From the NCBI GenBank assembly GCA_028872015.1, contig JAGWLO010000002.1:62001-126000 (forward strand): DNA of 64,000 bases. Reading direction: 5' to 3'. Numbering within the stretch: the first letter of the stretch is position 1; the number at the start of each line of letters is the position of its first letter. The position numbers were made by a program, and so were the translations under genes. The notes below the pieces were generated by a model. It worked only from the letters and a program-made list of their open reading frames with translations. It was not told the DNA's origin and made no database searches. Shown here one piece after another: positions 25,266-34,404 of this stretch. Origin of the DNA: Burkholderiales bacterium (lineage in GTDB: Bacteria; Pseudomonadota; Gammaproteobacteria; Burkholderiales; Burkholderiaceae_C).

Positions 25266-27443
25266 TTACGCCTTGCGCAGCGCCGCGGTGTCGATCGGCA
25301 GCGTGCGCAGGCGCCGGCCGGTGGCGGCGTAGACGGCGTTCAGCACCGCCGGGGCCAGGGGCGGCGTGCCGGGCTCGCCGATGCCGCCCGGCGCTTCGGT
25401 GCTGGCCATCACGTGCACCTCGATCCGGGGCACCTCGTTCATGCGCAGCACGGGGTAGGTGTTGAAGTTGCCCTGCTCGACGCGGCCCTGCGCGAAGCTG
25501 ATGCGGCCGTACAGCGCGGCACTCAGGCCGAAGACGATCGCGCTCTCGATCTGGCGCCGCACGATCTCGGGGTTGACCGTCTGGCCGCAGTCCACCACGG
25601 CCACCACGCGGTGCACGCGCGGCGTGCCGTCGGCGGCGACCGACACCTCCGCCACCTCGGCGACATAACTGCCGAAGCTGTCGGCCACCGCGATGCCGCG
25701 CGCCACGCCCGCCGGCAGCGGCCGGCCCCAGCCGGCTTCGGCCGCCACGCGCTCGAGCACCGCCTTGTGGCGCGGCGACTTGCCCAGCAGCGCGCGCCGG
25801 TACTCGAACGGGTCCTGCCGGGCCGCCGCCGCCAGCTCGTCGATGAAGCTCTCGATGAAGAAGGCGTTCTGCGAATGCCCCACCGAGCGCCAGAACCACA
25901 CCTGTGGCCCCGGCTCGGCACGGCCGTAGGCGATGCGCTGGTTGGGGATGTCGTAGGGATGGTCGGCCAGGCCTTCGACGGCCATCGAGTCGACGCCGCT
26001 GGCGGGGATCTTCAGGAAACCCGAGGCCTCCATGATCGAGGGCGAGCCCACGCCGGCGCGCAGCACCGTGGGCCGGCCCTGGGCATCCGTCGCGGCTTCG
26101 AAGCGCACCACCGAGGCCGGCCTGTAGTAGCCGGCGGCCATGTCGTCCTCGCGCGTGTAGATGAGCTTCACCGGCCTGCCGCTGAGCTTGCTCAGCAGCG
26201 TGGCGTCGATGGTGAAGTCGGGCGCGAAGCGGCGGCCGAAGCCGCCGCCCAGCATCAGCGTGTGGACCTTTACCCGGGCCGGTGCCACCTGCGCGACCTG
26301 GCCCAGGATGCCCTGCGCCGGACCCTGGCTTTGGGTGCCGGCCCAGATCTCGACCTCGTCGCCGCGGACCCACGCGGTGCAGTTCATCGGCTCCATGCAG
26401 GCGTGCGCCAGGTACGGCACCTCGTAGCGCGCCTGCAGCGTGGCGCTGGCGTTGGCGGCCGCGTCGCGCACGTTGCCTTCGTCGCGCGCCACGGCGGCGG
26501 CATTGCCGGCTGCCTCGTCCAGCAAGGTGCTCACGCCGGCGCTGGACAGCTGGGCGGCAGGGCCCAGGTCCCATTCCACCTGCAGCGCATCGCGCCCCTT
26601 CTTGGCCGCCCAGTAGCCGTCGGCCAGCACCGCCACGCCCGAGGGGACGGTGAGCACCTGGCGCACGCCCTTGACGGCGCGGGCCGCGGCTTCGTCCAGG
26701 CGCGCGGGCTTGGCACCCTTTGCCGGCGCACGGGCCATCACCGCCACCAGCATGCCCGGCACCTGGGCGTCGATGCCGAAGCGCGCGCTGCCGTTGACCT
26801 TGGATGGCGTGTCCAGCCTGTGCAGCGGCTGCCCCAGCAGCTTGAAGGCGGCCGGGTCCTTCAGCGTCGGCTTGGCCGGCACGGGCTGGCGCGCGGCCGC
26901 GACGACGAGCGAGCCGTAGCTGGCCCGACGGCCGCCGGGGCCGAGCACGAAGCTGCGCTCGGTGCGCAGCTGCGCCGCCTCGACCTTCCACTGTGCGGCG
27001 GCGGCGGCCACCAGCATCGCGCGCGCGGCGGCGCCGGCCTCGCGCATCGGCGTCCAGTTGCCGCGCACGGTGGCCGATCCGCCGGTGGCCTGCGTGCCGA
27101 ATACCGGGTTTGCATAGGCCTGGTCCGCGGGCGCCTGCTCCACGCCGACGAGTTGCCAGTCGGCATCGAGCTCCTCGGCCAGCAGCATCGGGATCGCCGT
27201 CAGCACGCCCTGGCCCATCTCGGACGCGCCGCACACCACGGTGACGCGGTTGTCGGGCGCGATGCGCAGGAACGCGTTGACCGGCACCGGGGCGGCTGCC
27301 GCCGCCTTGATGGCCGCGCGGCCACTGCCCGGCAGCACGAAGCCGATGACGAGGGCGCCACCGGCCTGCAGCAGGGCACGCCGGGACGTCAGTGCGGCGG
27401 TGGCTTGCTCCGGCGCGAGCCGGTCTTGTGCGGTGGTGTCCAT
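25266..27443 (-). CDS. Molybdopterin-binding subunit of xanthine-oxidase-family hydroxylase (IorB-like)
   Basis: 725 residues. The N-terminus carries a Tat-type leader with SRRALLQAGGALVIGFVL, so the protein is probably exported folded. Molybdenum cofactor-binding segments typical of isoquinoline 1-oxidoreductase beta subunits are present: GASEMGQGVLTAIPMLLAEE, GGGFGRRFAPDFTID, TREDDMAAGYYRP and the C-terminal PGGIGEPGTPPLAPAVLNAV with the active-site Glu. It acts with the small 2Fe-2S subunit encoded directly upstream (1-bp gap). There is no FAD subunit, so electrons likely pass to a cytochrome or membrane carrier. The substrate is an N-heteroaromatic or aldehyde by family, otherwise unknown. 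Confidence 0.88.
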   Translation of the reverse strand: MDTTAQDRLAPEQATAALTSRRALLQAGGALVIGFVLPGSGRAAIKAAAAAPVPVNAFLRIAPDNRVTVVCGASEMGQGVLTAIPMLLAEELDADWQLVGVEQAPADQAYANPVFGTQATGGSATVRGNWTPMREAGAAARAMLVAAAAAQWKVEAAQLRTERSFVLGPGGRRASYGSLVVAAARQPVPAKPTLKDPAAFKLLGQPLHRLDTPSKVNGSARFGIDAQVPGMLVAVMARAPAKGAKPARLDEAAARAVKGVRQVLTVPSGVAVLADGYWAAKKGRDALQVEWDLGPAAQLSSAGVSTLLDEAAGNAAAVARDEGNVRDAAANASATLQARYEVPYLAHACMEPMNCTAWVRGDEVEIWAGTQSQGPAQGILGQVAQVAPARVKVHTLMLGGGFGRRFAPDFTIDATLLSKLSGRPVKLIYTREDDMAAGYYRPASVVRFEAATDAQGRPTVLRAGVGSPSIMEASGFLKIPASGVDSMAVEGLADHPYDIPNQRIAYGRAEPGPQVWFWRSVGHSQNAFFIESFIDELAAAARQDPFEYRRALLGKSPRHKAVLERVAAEAGWGRPLPAGVARGIAVADSFGSYVAEVAEVSVAADGTPRVHRVVAVVDCGQTVNPEIVRRQIESAIVFGLSAALYGRISFAQGRVEQGNFNTYPVLRMNEVPRIEVHVMASTEAPGGIGEPGTPPLAPAVLNAVYAATGRRLRTLPIDTAALRKA

Positions 27444-27444
27444 T

Positions 27445-27912
27445 TCAGGCCTTGGTTTGCAGCGCGGTCGCGGCGTCATGGATGGCGGCGCGGATCTGGT
27501 TGTAGGTGCCGCAGCGGCACAGGTTGCCGCTCATGGCGGCATCGATGTCGGCATCGCTGGGCGTCTTGTTCGTGGCCAGCAGCGCACAGGCGCTCATGAT
27601 CTGGCCCGACTGGCAGTAGCCGCATTGCGGCACGTCGCGCGCGGTCCAGGCCCCCTGCACGGCCCGGCCGGTGGGCGTGGCCGCCATGGCCTCGATCGTG
27701 TGCACATGCTTGCCGGCGGCCACCGACAGCGGCGTCATGCACGAGCGCACGGGCTGGCCGTCCAGATGCACGGTGCAGGCGCCGCACAGCGCCATGCCGC
27801 AGCCGAACTTGGTGCCGGTGAGCTGCAGGTTCTCGCGCACGGCCCACAGCAGCGGCATGTCGGGCTCGGCGTCCAGCGTCACGGGCTTGCCGTTGACGGT
27901 CAGTTTGATCAT
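27445..27912 (-). CDS. 2Fe-2S iron-sulfur subunit of the molybdenum hydroxylase (IorA-like)
   Basis: 155 residues with two [2Fe-2S] domains. The plant-ferredoxin-like N-terminal one is [20 protein letters not shown] with a later RSCMTPL Cys. The four-helix C-terminal one carries [10 protein letters not shown] and [10 protein letters not shown]. It carries electrons from the molybdenum centre of the next gene's product. The ATG at 27912 begins the fold directly. The two-gene set matches isoquinoline 1-oxidoreductase-type enzymes. Confidence 0.92.
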   Translation of the reverse strand: MIKLTVNGKPVTLDAEPDMPLLWAVRENLQLTGTKFGCGMALCGACTVHLDGQPVRSCMTPLSVAAGKHVHTIEAMAATPTGRAVQGAWTARDVPQCGYCQSGQIMSACALLATNKTPSDADIDAAMSGNLCRCGTYNQIRAAIHDAATALQTKA

Positions 27913-28080
27913 CGGTTCTCTCCTGGCGGTTCAGTGCCGCCATGCGCGGCGGTCAGGCGCCAAGCCTACTGCGGCGGCCTCGGCCGCGTCTGCGTGGGGG
28001 AACCCCCAAAGGGGCCCGGGTCGGGGCGCTGCGGTCCGGCGCGGCTCGGTGCGGTGCGGTCTGGCTGAGACAATATCCTG

Positions 28081-29400
28081 ATGCCTTTGCCGATGTCGAT
28101 CGCCCTGCTGGCCCTGCTGGCGCTGAACCTGCTCTTGCTGCTGTGGCTGCTGCTGCGCCGCGCCGACGAGGCGCCGCTACGTCGCCTCGAGGACGGTCTG
28201 CGCGGCGAGCTGGGCCGCCAGGCGCAGGCCGCGCGCGCCGATCTGGGCGGCTTCCAGCAGCTGCTGCTGGCCCAGGGCGGCGAGGTGGCCCGCACGCAGA
28301 ACGAGCAGATCGATTCCTTCCGCACCCAGCTGGCCGCGACCCAGACCCAGACCGAGGCCGCGCTGCGCCGCTTCAGCGAGACGCTGGCCGAGCAGCTGCA
28401 GCGCCTGTCGGAGGCGAACGAGCGCCGCCTGCTGGCCCTGCAGGAGGGCAACGAGAAGAAGCTGGACCAGATGCGCGCCACGGTTGACGAGAAGCTGCAG
28501 GCGACGCTCGAGCAGCGCCTGGGGGCCAGCTTCAAGCAGGTGGCCGAACGGCTGGAGCAGGTGCACAAGGGCCTGGGCGAGATGCAGTCGCTGGCGCGTG
28601 ACGTGGGCTCGCTGAACCGGGTGCTGACCAACGTCAAGACCCGCGGCGTGTTCGGCGAAGTGCAGCTCGCGGCGCTGCTCGAGCAGGTGTTCACGCCCGA
28701 GCAGTACGCGACCCATGTGGCCACCGTGCCGGGCAGCAACGAGCGGGTCGAGTTCGCGATCCGCCTGCCCGGCCGGGGCGCGACCCAGGGGGCCGGCAGC
28801 GACGCGCCGCTGTGGCTGCCGATCGACGCCAAGTTCCCGCGCGAGGACTACGAGCGCCTGCTCGATGCCGCCGAACGCGCCGATGCGCCGGCAGCCGAGG
28901 TGGCCGGCCGGGCGATCGAGCAGCGGCTGCGGCAGGAGGCGCGCAGCATCCGCGAGAAGTACGTGGCGCCGCCGCACACCACCGACTTCGCCATCCTGTT
29001 CGTGCCCACCGAAGGCCTGTACGCCGAGGCTCTGCGCCGGCCCGGCCTGGCCGAGGCCCTGCAGCGCGAGCACAAGGTGATGCTGGCCGGTCCGACCACC
29101 TTGCTGGCCCTGCTGAACAGCCTGCAGATGGGCTTCCGCACGCTGGTGCTGGAGAAGCGCTCGGCCGAGGTGTGGGAGGTGCTGGGTGCGGTGAAGACCG
29201 AGTTCGCCAAGTTCGGCGAGGTGCTGGCACGCACGCGCAAGAAGCTCGAGGAAGCCAGCAACACCATCGACCTGGCCGAGACGAGGACGCGCGCGATGGC
29301 GCGCCAGCTGCGCAGCGTGGAGGCCTTGCCCGAAGTCCGTAGCGCGCAGCTGCTGCCGGGGCTGGCCGCCGACGCGCGCGACGTCGGCGAACCCGACTGA
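28081..29400 (+). CDS. rmuC: DNA recombination protein RmuC
   Basis: 439 residues. An N-terminal membrane anchor (residues about 5-26, Leu-rich) is followed by a long coiled coil (about residues 40-165). The RmuC core carries LNRVLTNVKTRGVFGEVQL, WLPIDAKFPREDYERLL and FAILFVPTEGLYAEAL, a restriction-endonuclease-like fold. E. coli RmuC limits inversions at short inverted repeats; the biochemical role is poorly defined. The gene stands alone, convergent with a redox protein gene 4 bp away. Confidence 0.93.
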   Translation: MPLPMSIALLALLALNLLLLLWLLLRRADEAPLRRLEDGLRGELGRQAQAARADLGGFQQLLLAQGGEVARTQNEQIDSFRTQLAATQTQTEAALRRFSETLAEQLQRLSEANERRLLALQEGNEKKLDQMRATVDEKLQATLEQRLGASFKQVAERLEQVHKGLGEMQSLARDVGSLNRVLTNVKTRGVFGEVQLAALLEQVFTPEQYATHVATVPGSNERVEFAIRLPGRGATQGAGSDAPLWLPIDAKFPREDYERLLDAAERADAPAAEVAGRAIEQRLRQEARSIREKYVAPPHTTDFAILFVPTEGLYAEALRRPGLAEALQREHKVMLAGPTTLLALLNSLQMGFRTLVLEKRSAEVWEVLGAVKTEFAKFGEVLARTRKKLEEASNTIDLAETRTRAMARQLRSVEALPEVRSAQLLPGLAADARDVGEPD

Positions 29401-29404
29401 GGCG

Positions 29405-30058
29405 CTAGAAGCGCACGCCGCCGGAGGCCGGCAGGTCGGGCGCGGCAGGGGGTGCGGGGGGCGAGGCCGGCGGTTGTGGCACGGGTGCCGGGGCCAGGGC
29501 GCTGCGCTCGACCAGTGGCTGCGGCGCCGGCGGCGCCCAGCCCGCCGGCAGCTGAGACCGCCGCGGGTAGCCGGCGGCGTCGAGGTAGGCGTTCCACTCC
29601 TCGGGCGCGTAGCCGCGCACCGGCTGCGGGCCGATCGACAACGCCGGCACCGTGCTGGCGCCGACCACGCGCTGCAGCGCCTGGGCGTCGTCGGTGCTGC
29701 CGATGCGCTTTTCGCTGAAAGGCACGCCGCGCTGCAGCAGCAGCTGGCGCGCCTGGTTGCACGGCGGGCAATCGAGCGCGGTGTACAGCGTGACCGGGTA
29801 GCGCCGCGCCACCTGCTGCAGCGCGTAGGGCAGGGCGGCGGGGGCCGACGCCGCCTGCGGGCCGGCGTCCTCGCCGTGGCCCAGCTGGATGACGCGCGCG
29901 CTGGCGTCGGCCGGCGGGCGGTCGGTGTACGTCACGCTGCCGTCGGGCTTGACCACCTTGTACTGGGCCCAGGCGGGCGTCGCCAGTGCGGCCACCGCCA
30001 GCAGGGCGGCCAGGCGCGCAGCGGCGGCAGGGGCGGACAGTGGCGACAGCTTGTTCAT
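29405..30058 (-). CDS. Exported DUF4124 plus glutaredoxin-like protein
   Basis: 217 residues. A signal peptide (residues 1-31, ending TPAWA) is followed by a DUF4124 segment (YKVVKPDGSVTYTDRPP) and a glutaredoxin/thioredoxin-like domain with the redox motif DCPPCNQARQLL and a later cis-Pro region VVGASTVPALSIG. A Pro-rich tail follows. It is expected to work in the periplasm as a thiol-disulfide protein; partner proteins are not evident. DUF4124 is common on envelope proteins of Burkholderiales and Pseudomonas. Confidence 0.82.
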   Translation of the reverse strand: MNKLSPLSAPAAAARLAALLAVAALATPAWAQYKVVKPDGSVTYTDRPPADASARVIQLGHGEDAGPQAASAPAALPYALQQVARRYPVTLYTALDCPPCNQARQLLLQRGVPFSEKRIGSTDDAQALQRVVGASTVPALSIGPQPVRGYAPEEWNAYLDAAGYPRRSQLPAGWAPPAPQPLVERSALAPAPVPQPPASPPAPPAAPDLPASGGVRF

Positions 30059-30119
30059 GGGAGGCCTTGCGCGACAGCGGGACGGGGGTGGCGCAATCTA
30101 GCCGAGGCCGGCCGGCGGC

Positions 30120-30980
30120 TCAAGCCGGCGGCCCGGCCTGGGCCGCCGCGGCCTGCAGGGTGTTGGCCAGCAGCATGGTGATCGTCATCGGTCCGACGCC
30201 GCCCGGCACGGGCGTGATCCAGCCCGCCACCTCGCGCACGGCGGCGAAATCGACGTCGCCGCAGAGCCGGCCGGCGTCGTTGCGGTTCATGCCGACGTCA
30301 ATGACGATCGCGCCGGGCTTGACCATGTCGGCCCGCAACGTGTCGCGTCGGCCCACCGCGGCCACCACCACGTCGGCCTCGCGCGTGTACCGGCCCAGGT
30401 CGGGGGTGGCGCTGTGGCACACCGTGACCGTGGCGTGGGCCTGCAGCAGCAGCAGCGCCATCGGCTTGCCCACCGTGTTGCTGCGGCCGAGCACCACCGC
30501 ATGCTTGCCGCGCAGCGCCTGCCCCGTGCTCTCGATGAGCTTCATGCAGCCGTAGGGCGTGGCCGGGCGCAGGCCGGGCAGGCCGGCCATCAGCGCGCCG
30601 GCCGAGTGGACCGAGAAGCCGTCGACGTCCTTGGCCGTGGCGATGGCGGCGATCACCTTGTGCGGGTCGATGTGCGCGGGCAGTGGCATCTGCACCAGGA
30701 TGCCGTGGATCGCGGGGTCGGCGTTCAGCGCTGCGATGCGGGCCAGCAGCGCAGCCTCGCTCAGCGCCCCGTCGTAGGTCTCCAGCACCGAGTGCAGGCC
30801 GTGGGCCTGGCAGGCCTTGACCTTGTTGCGCACGTAGACCGCGCTGGCCGGATCGTCGCCGACCAGGATGACGGCCAGGCCCGGGCGGCGGCCGGCGGCG
30901 GCCAGGGCCTCGGCCCGGGCCCCGATGTCGGCCCGCAACCGTGCCGACAAGGCGGTGCCATCGATGATCTGCGCGCTCAC
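30120..30980 (-). CDS. folD: Methylenetetrahydrofolate dehydrogenase/cyclohydrolase FolD
   Basis: 286 residues from the GTG at 30980. Motifs are [10 protein letters not shown] (catalytic Lys), [25 protein letters not shown], the NADP loop [12 protein letters not shown] and the C-terminal signature [13 protein letters not shown]. It interconverts 5,10-methylene- and 10-formyl-tetrahydrofolate for one-carbon metabolism. No ATG lies near the conserved start, and GTG 30980 gives the usual MSAQIIDG-like N-terminus. It follows the two-component genes on the same strand after a gap of about 70 bp. Confidence 0.94.
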   Translation of the reverse strand: MSAQIIDGTALSARLRADIGARAEALAAAGRRPGLAVILVGDDPASAVYVRNKVKACQAHGLHSVLETYDGALSEAALLARIAALNADPAIHGILVQMPLPAHIDPHKVIAAIATAKDVDGFSVHSAGALMAGLPGLRPATPYGCMKLIESTGQALRGKHAVVLGRSNTVGKPMALLLLQAHATVTVCHSATPDLGRYTREADVVVAAVGRRDTLRADMVKPGAIVIDVGMNRNDAGRLCGDVDFAAVREVAGWITPVPGGVGPMTITMLLANTLQAAAAQAGPPA

Positions 30981-31047
30981 GGGGGTCGCCTCATGCAGTG
31001 CGTTGCGCAGCGTGCCCTGGGGCGCGCCTGAAATCGGCAGCCGACCG

Positions 31048-31671
31048 TCAGGCCCGGGTCTGCGCACCGAGCGCGATCTTCAGCAGATCGGCCACGGTGT
31101 TGGCGTTGAGCTTTTCCATGATGTTGGCGCGGTGCGCTTCCACCGTCTTGATGCTGATGCCCAGGTCGTCGGCGATCTGCTTGTTCAGGCGTCCGGCGAC
31201 GATGCGCTCCAGCACTTGCGCTTCGCGCGTGGTCAGCCGCGACAGCAGGGCGTCGCGACTGGCCTGCTCCTGGTGGTGGCTGAACGCGTTGCGCGCCTGG
31301 TCGAGCATGCGCTCGACCAGGCCCAGCAGTTCCTCTTCCTTGAAGGGCTTCTCGATGAAGTCCATCGCGCCTTTCTTCATGGTCGTCACCGCCATCGGCA
31401 CGTCGCCGTGGCCGGTGATGAACACCACCGGCAGCGGGCTCTTGCGCTCGAGCAGGCGGTCCTGCAGTTCGAGCCCGCTCATGCCGTCCATGCGGATGTC
31501 GGCGATGAGGCAGGCCACCTCGCGCGGGTCGAAGCGGGCGAGGAACGACTCCGAGGAATCGAAGCACTTGACCCGGTAGTCCTTGCCCTCCAGCAGCCAC
31601 TGCAGCGAATCGCGCACAGCCTCGTCGTCGTCGACGACGTAGACGGTGCCCTTCTTGGGGATCAGGCTCAT
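31048..31671 (-). CDS. Response regulator, FixJ/NarL type
   Basis: 207 residues. The receiver domain has the acidic pair in [14 protein letters not shown], the phospho-acceptor Asp in [13 protein letters not shown], the Thr in [12 protein letters not shown] and the Lys in [10 protein letters not shown]. The output domain is a LuxR-type helix-turn-helix ([20 protein letters not shown] followed by [16 protein letters not shown]). It overlaps the histidine kinase stop by ATGA, so the two form a coupled sensor-regulator pair. It belongs to the FixJ/TtrR/DctR-like group of transcription activators. Confidence 0.94.
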   Translation of the reverse strand: MSLIPKKGTVYVVDDDEAVRDSLQWLLEGKDYRVKCFDSSESFLARFDPREVACLIADIRMDGMSGLELQDRLLERKSPLPVVFITGHGDVPMAVTTMKKGAMDFIEKPFKEEELLGLVERMLDQARNAFSHHQEQASRDALLSRLTTREAQVLERIVAGRLNKQIADDLGISIKTVEAHRANIMEKLNANTVADLLKIALGAQTRA

Positions 31672-34265
31672 TCGGTGGCGGTGGCGGAGGACGCCTCGGA
31701 GTTCGTGGAGGGGGTGGCCTCGGAAGGCTCGGCCGCGAGGCCGGGCCGCAGGGTCGACTCCACCGGCAAGGTGAACGAAAAACGGCAACCCACGACCTGG
31801 TTTGCATTGTAGAGGTTCTGTGCCCGCATCCGGCCGCGGTGGCTCTCGACGATGGTGCGGCACAGGCTCAGGCCGATGCCCAGGCCCTCGGGCTTGGTCG
31901 AGAAGAAAGCCTCGTACAGGCGCGCGATCACCTCGTCCTTCAGGCCCGGGCCCATGTCGGTGACGCTGAACTCGATCACGCCGCCTTCCTCGGGGGTGTG
32001 GCGTGGCACCACGCGCAGTTCGATGTGGCGGCGCTGCAGTGGCAGCTGCGCGCCGTCGATCGCCTCGGCCGCGTTCTTGATGAGGTTGAGCACCACCTGC
32101 TCGACCAGGATCGGGTCGACCATGATCGTGGGCAGCCGCTGCGCGACGTAGGTGTGGATCGCCACGTTGCGGCGCCGCAGCTCGATGCCGGCCAGGTCGA
32201 CCGCCGCCTCGACGATGGGCCGCGCCTGCGCCGGCTGGCGCTGCGGCTCGCTGCGCTTCACGAAGTCGCGGATGCGGCGGATGATCTGGCCCGCGCGCTC
32301 GGCCTGGCGCGCGGTCTTCTGCAATGCCGCCACCAGGTCGTGCTTGGTGATCGACTCGGCCGTGACCCGGCTGACCATGCCGTTGCAGTAGTTCGTGATG
32401 GCCGTCAGCGGCTGGTTCAGCTCGTGCGCCACCGAGGAGGCCATCTCGCCCATCGTCACCAGCCGGCTCGTGACCTGGGCCTTCTCGGCCTGCGCTGCGG
32501 CCTGCTCCTCGGCGCGCAGCCGGCCGGTGATATCGGTGGCGATCAGCATCTGCGCCAGCCGCCCGTCGGTCCACTGCAGGTAGCGCGCCCGCACGTCGAA
32601 CCACTTCTGCAGGGGCTCGATGAAGACCTCGCGCGGGTTCGCCCCGGTCTCGGTCAGCTCCTGCGTGGGCAGGCCCGACAGTGGGTCGACCTCGTCGCCG
32701 TGGTCGGCCGCGAACGGCGTGCCCACCACGCTGCCGGCCATCTGCTGGTGGCCGCGCGCATCGCCCCCGAACCAGAGCCGGTACGAGCGGTTGGCGAACA
32801 GCAATTCGCCCTGCTGCACCGACAGCACCGAGACCGAGGCGTCCAGACCCTCCAGCACGGTCGTGAAACGCTCGTGCGAGGCCGAGAGCTGGTCGCGGAT
32901 GCGCTTGGCCTCGGTGATGTTGGTCATGCTGGTCATCCAGCCCGTCTGCTGGCCCCTGGGGTCGATCAGCGGGCTGACGTACATGCGGGCATCGAAGCCC
33001 GTGCCGTCCTTGCGCCGCACCTTCACCTCGATGCCGTTGCTGGGGCTGCGGCCCTGCAGCTCCATGCGCAGCAGCCGCGTGTTCTCCTCGATGCGGTCGG
33101 GCGGCCAGTGCGGGTAGGGCGGCAGCCGGCCCACGAGCTCGCCGCTGCTGTAGCCCGTCATCTGGCAGAACGCGGCGTTGACGTAGCTGATGCGCCCCTC
33201 CATATCCATCGCGCGCATGCCGGTGGGCATGCTGTTCTCCATCGCGCGGCGGAAATTGGTCTCCTGGATCAGCGCGCCCTGGATCTGGGCCCGGCGGCGC
33301 ATGTGGCGCCAGGTGCCCAGCAGCATCCACACCGTCAGCGCCGACAGCGCCACCACCATCCAGAACAGGGTGTTGCCGATGAGGCCGATCGAGGTGCGCC
33401 AGCCCTGGCCGCGCAGCACCAGGCCGTTGTGCGACGGGGTCAGCGGTGCCTCGCTGTAGATGAGCGGCGCGCGCCGCGCGGCCTGGCCGGGCATGGCGGT
33501 GAAGGTGGCGGCCACCACCTTGCCCGTGGCCTGGTCGAGCACCGCGATCATGTGCCGCTGCGCCACTTCGGCCGGCACGTAGTGGCGCAGCAGCGACTCG
33601 ATGGAGTACTCCACGATGACCGCGCCGCGGAAGGCGTTGTGGTCGATGATGGGCACCTGCAGCTGGAAGACATTGCCGCCGGTGTCGTCGTTGAACACAC
33701 CCGAATAGCCCGGAGAACGGCTGTCGCGCACGGCCCGGAAGGCCGCTTCCGAGGGGCTCGCCCGGCCACGCGCGGGCAGGCTGGCCGGCGGCGTGTCGCC
33801 GGCGGCATCGGGCTGGTACAGCGCCGCCCAGTGGCTGGCCAGCAGCTCGCGCTGCGCGTTGACCCAGCTGATGTGCGTGATCTCGGGCCGCTCGTGTGCC
33901 ATTGCCGTGGCCTGCACCAAGAACTGCTGCGGCGAGCTTTCGCGCGAGACCAGCTCGCGCACCAGGCGGATGGCGGCCTCCTGGTTCTGGATCAGGCGCA
34001 GCCCGATCTGCTGCTGCGTGATCTCGGTGTCGCGCCGCACCGATTCGGTCTCACGCTCGATTTCCTCGTTGCGCAGGTACCAGAAGGCCGAAATGATCGC
34101 GGCCAGGAACAGCAGCACCGACAGCAGCGGGGCCAGCGTGGCCAGGCGGTCCTGGCGCGCTGGCGACTGGCGCCGCCACCAGCGCCCGAACAGCCGCCGG
34201 GGCCAGGGCACGGCCCCTCGCGGCCCGCCTTCGGCGAGCGGCGGCAAGGGCGGTGGCGACGGCAT
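31668..34265 (-). CDS. Membrane PAS sensor histidine kinase
   Basis: 865 residues. TM1 (LATLAPLLSVLLFLAAIISA) and TM2 (NTLFWMVVALSALTVWMLLG) enclose a periplasmic sensor region of about 230 residues. Two PAS domains follow (first with GRISYVNAAFCQMTGYSSGE). Then come the HisKA H-box MGEMASSVAHELNQPLTAIT and an ATPase domain with VVLNLIKNAAEAIDG, FSVTDMGPGLKD and GLGIGLSLCRTIVESH. No heme-binding FixL motif is evident. The ATG at 34265 is preferred; a GTG at 34289 is possible. It is divergent from aceE, sharing 139 bp, and coupled to the regulator downstream. Regulation of pyruvate dehydrogenase is a contextual guess. Confidence 0.93.
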   Translation of the reverse strand: MPSPPPLPPLAEGGPRGAVPWPRRLFGRWWRRQSPARQDRLATLAPLLSVLLFLAAIISAFWYLRNEEIERETESVRRDTEITQQQIGLRLIQNQEAAIRLVRELVSRESSPQQFLVQATAMAHERPEITHISWVNAQRELLASHWAALYQPDAAGDTPPASLPARGRASPSEAAFRAVRDSRSPGYSGVFNDDTGGNVFQLQVPIIDHNAFRGAVIVEYSIESLLRHYVPAEVAQRHMIAVLDQATGKVVAATFTAMPGQAARRAPLIYSEAPLTPSHNGLVLRGQGWRTSIGLIGNTLFWMVVALSALTVWMLLGTWRHMRRRAQIQGALIQETNFRRAMENSMPTGMRAMDMEGRISYVNAAFCQMTGYSSGELVGRLPPYPHWPPDRIEENTRLLRMELQGRSPSNGIEVKVRRKDGTGFDARMYVSPLIDPRGQQTGWMTSMTNITEAKRIRDQLSASHERFTTVLEGLDASVSVLSVQQGELLFANRSYRLWFGGDARGHQQMAGSVVGTPFAADHGDEVDPLSGLPTQELTETGANPREVFIEPLQKWFDVRARYLQWTDGRLAQMLIATDITGRLRAEEQAAAQAEKAQVTSRLVTMGEMASSVAHELNQPLTAITNYCNGMVSRVTAESITKHDLVAALQKTARQAERAGQIIRRIRDFVKRSEPQRQPAQARPIVEAAVDLAGIELRRRNVAIHTYVAQRLPTIMVDPILVEQVVLNLIKNAAEAIDGAQLPLQRRHIELRVVPRHTPEEGGVIEFSVTDMGPGLKDEVIARLYEAFFSTKPEGLGIGLSLCRTIVESHRGRMRAQNLYNANQVVGCRFSFTLPVESTLRPGLAAEPSEATPSTNSEASSATATE

Positions 34266-34404
34266 GCGGGCGATTATCCCGGTGCTCACGGGATCTCAGG
34301 ATTGCGTTTGATCTCATATAGTGAGATGCAAAAGCACTATTTGAAATTTGAGCAACTTGTGCGACACTCCCGCCGCATCGCAAAACAGACAACAGGAGAC
34401 GCTC
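34266..34404. promoter_or_regulatory. Divergent promoter region of aceE and the histidine kinase, with inverted repeat
   Basis: 139 bp, visibly AT-rich between 34300 and 34390. It carries a perfect inverted repeat ATCTCA-N5-TGAGAT at 34311-34327 and a further half-site ATCTCA at 34293-34298, 18 bp upstream. This is a plausible operator for a dimeric regulator of the pyruvate dehydrogenase operon or of the kinase pair. A TATAGT hexamer (34317-34322) lies inside the repeat, so binding would probably block transcription. The ribosome site AGGAG lies 8 bp before the aceE ATG. Confidence 0.5.
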
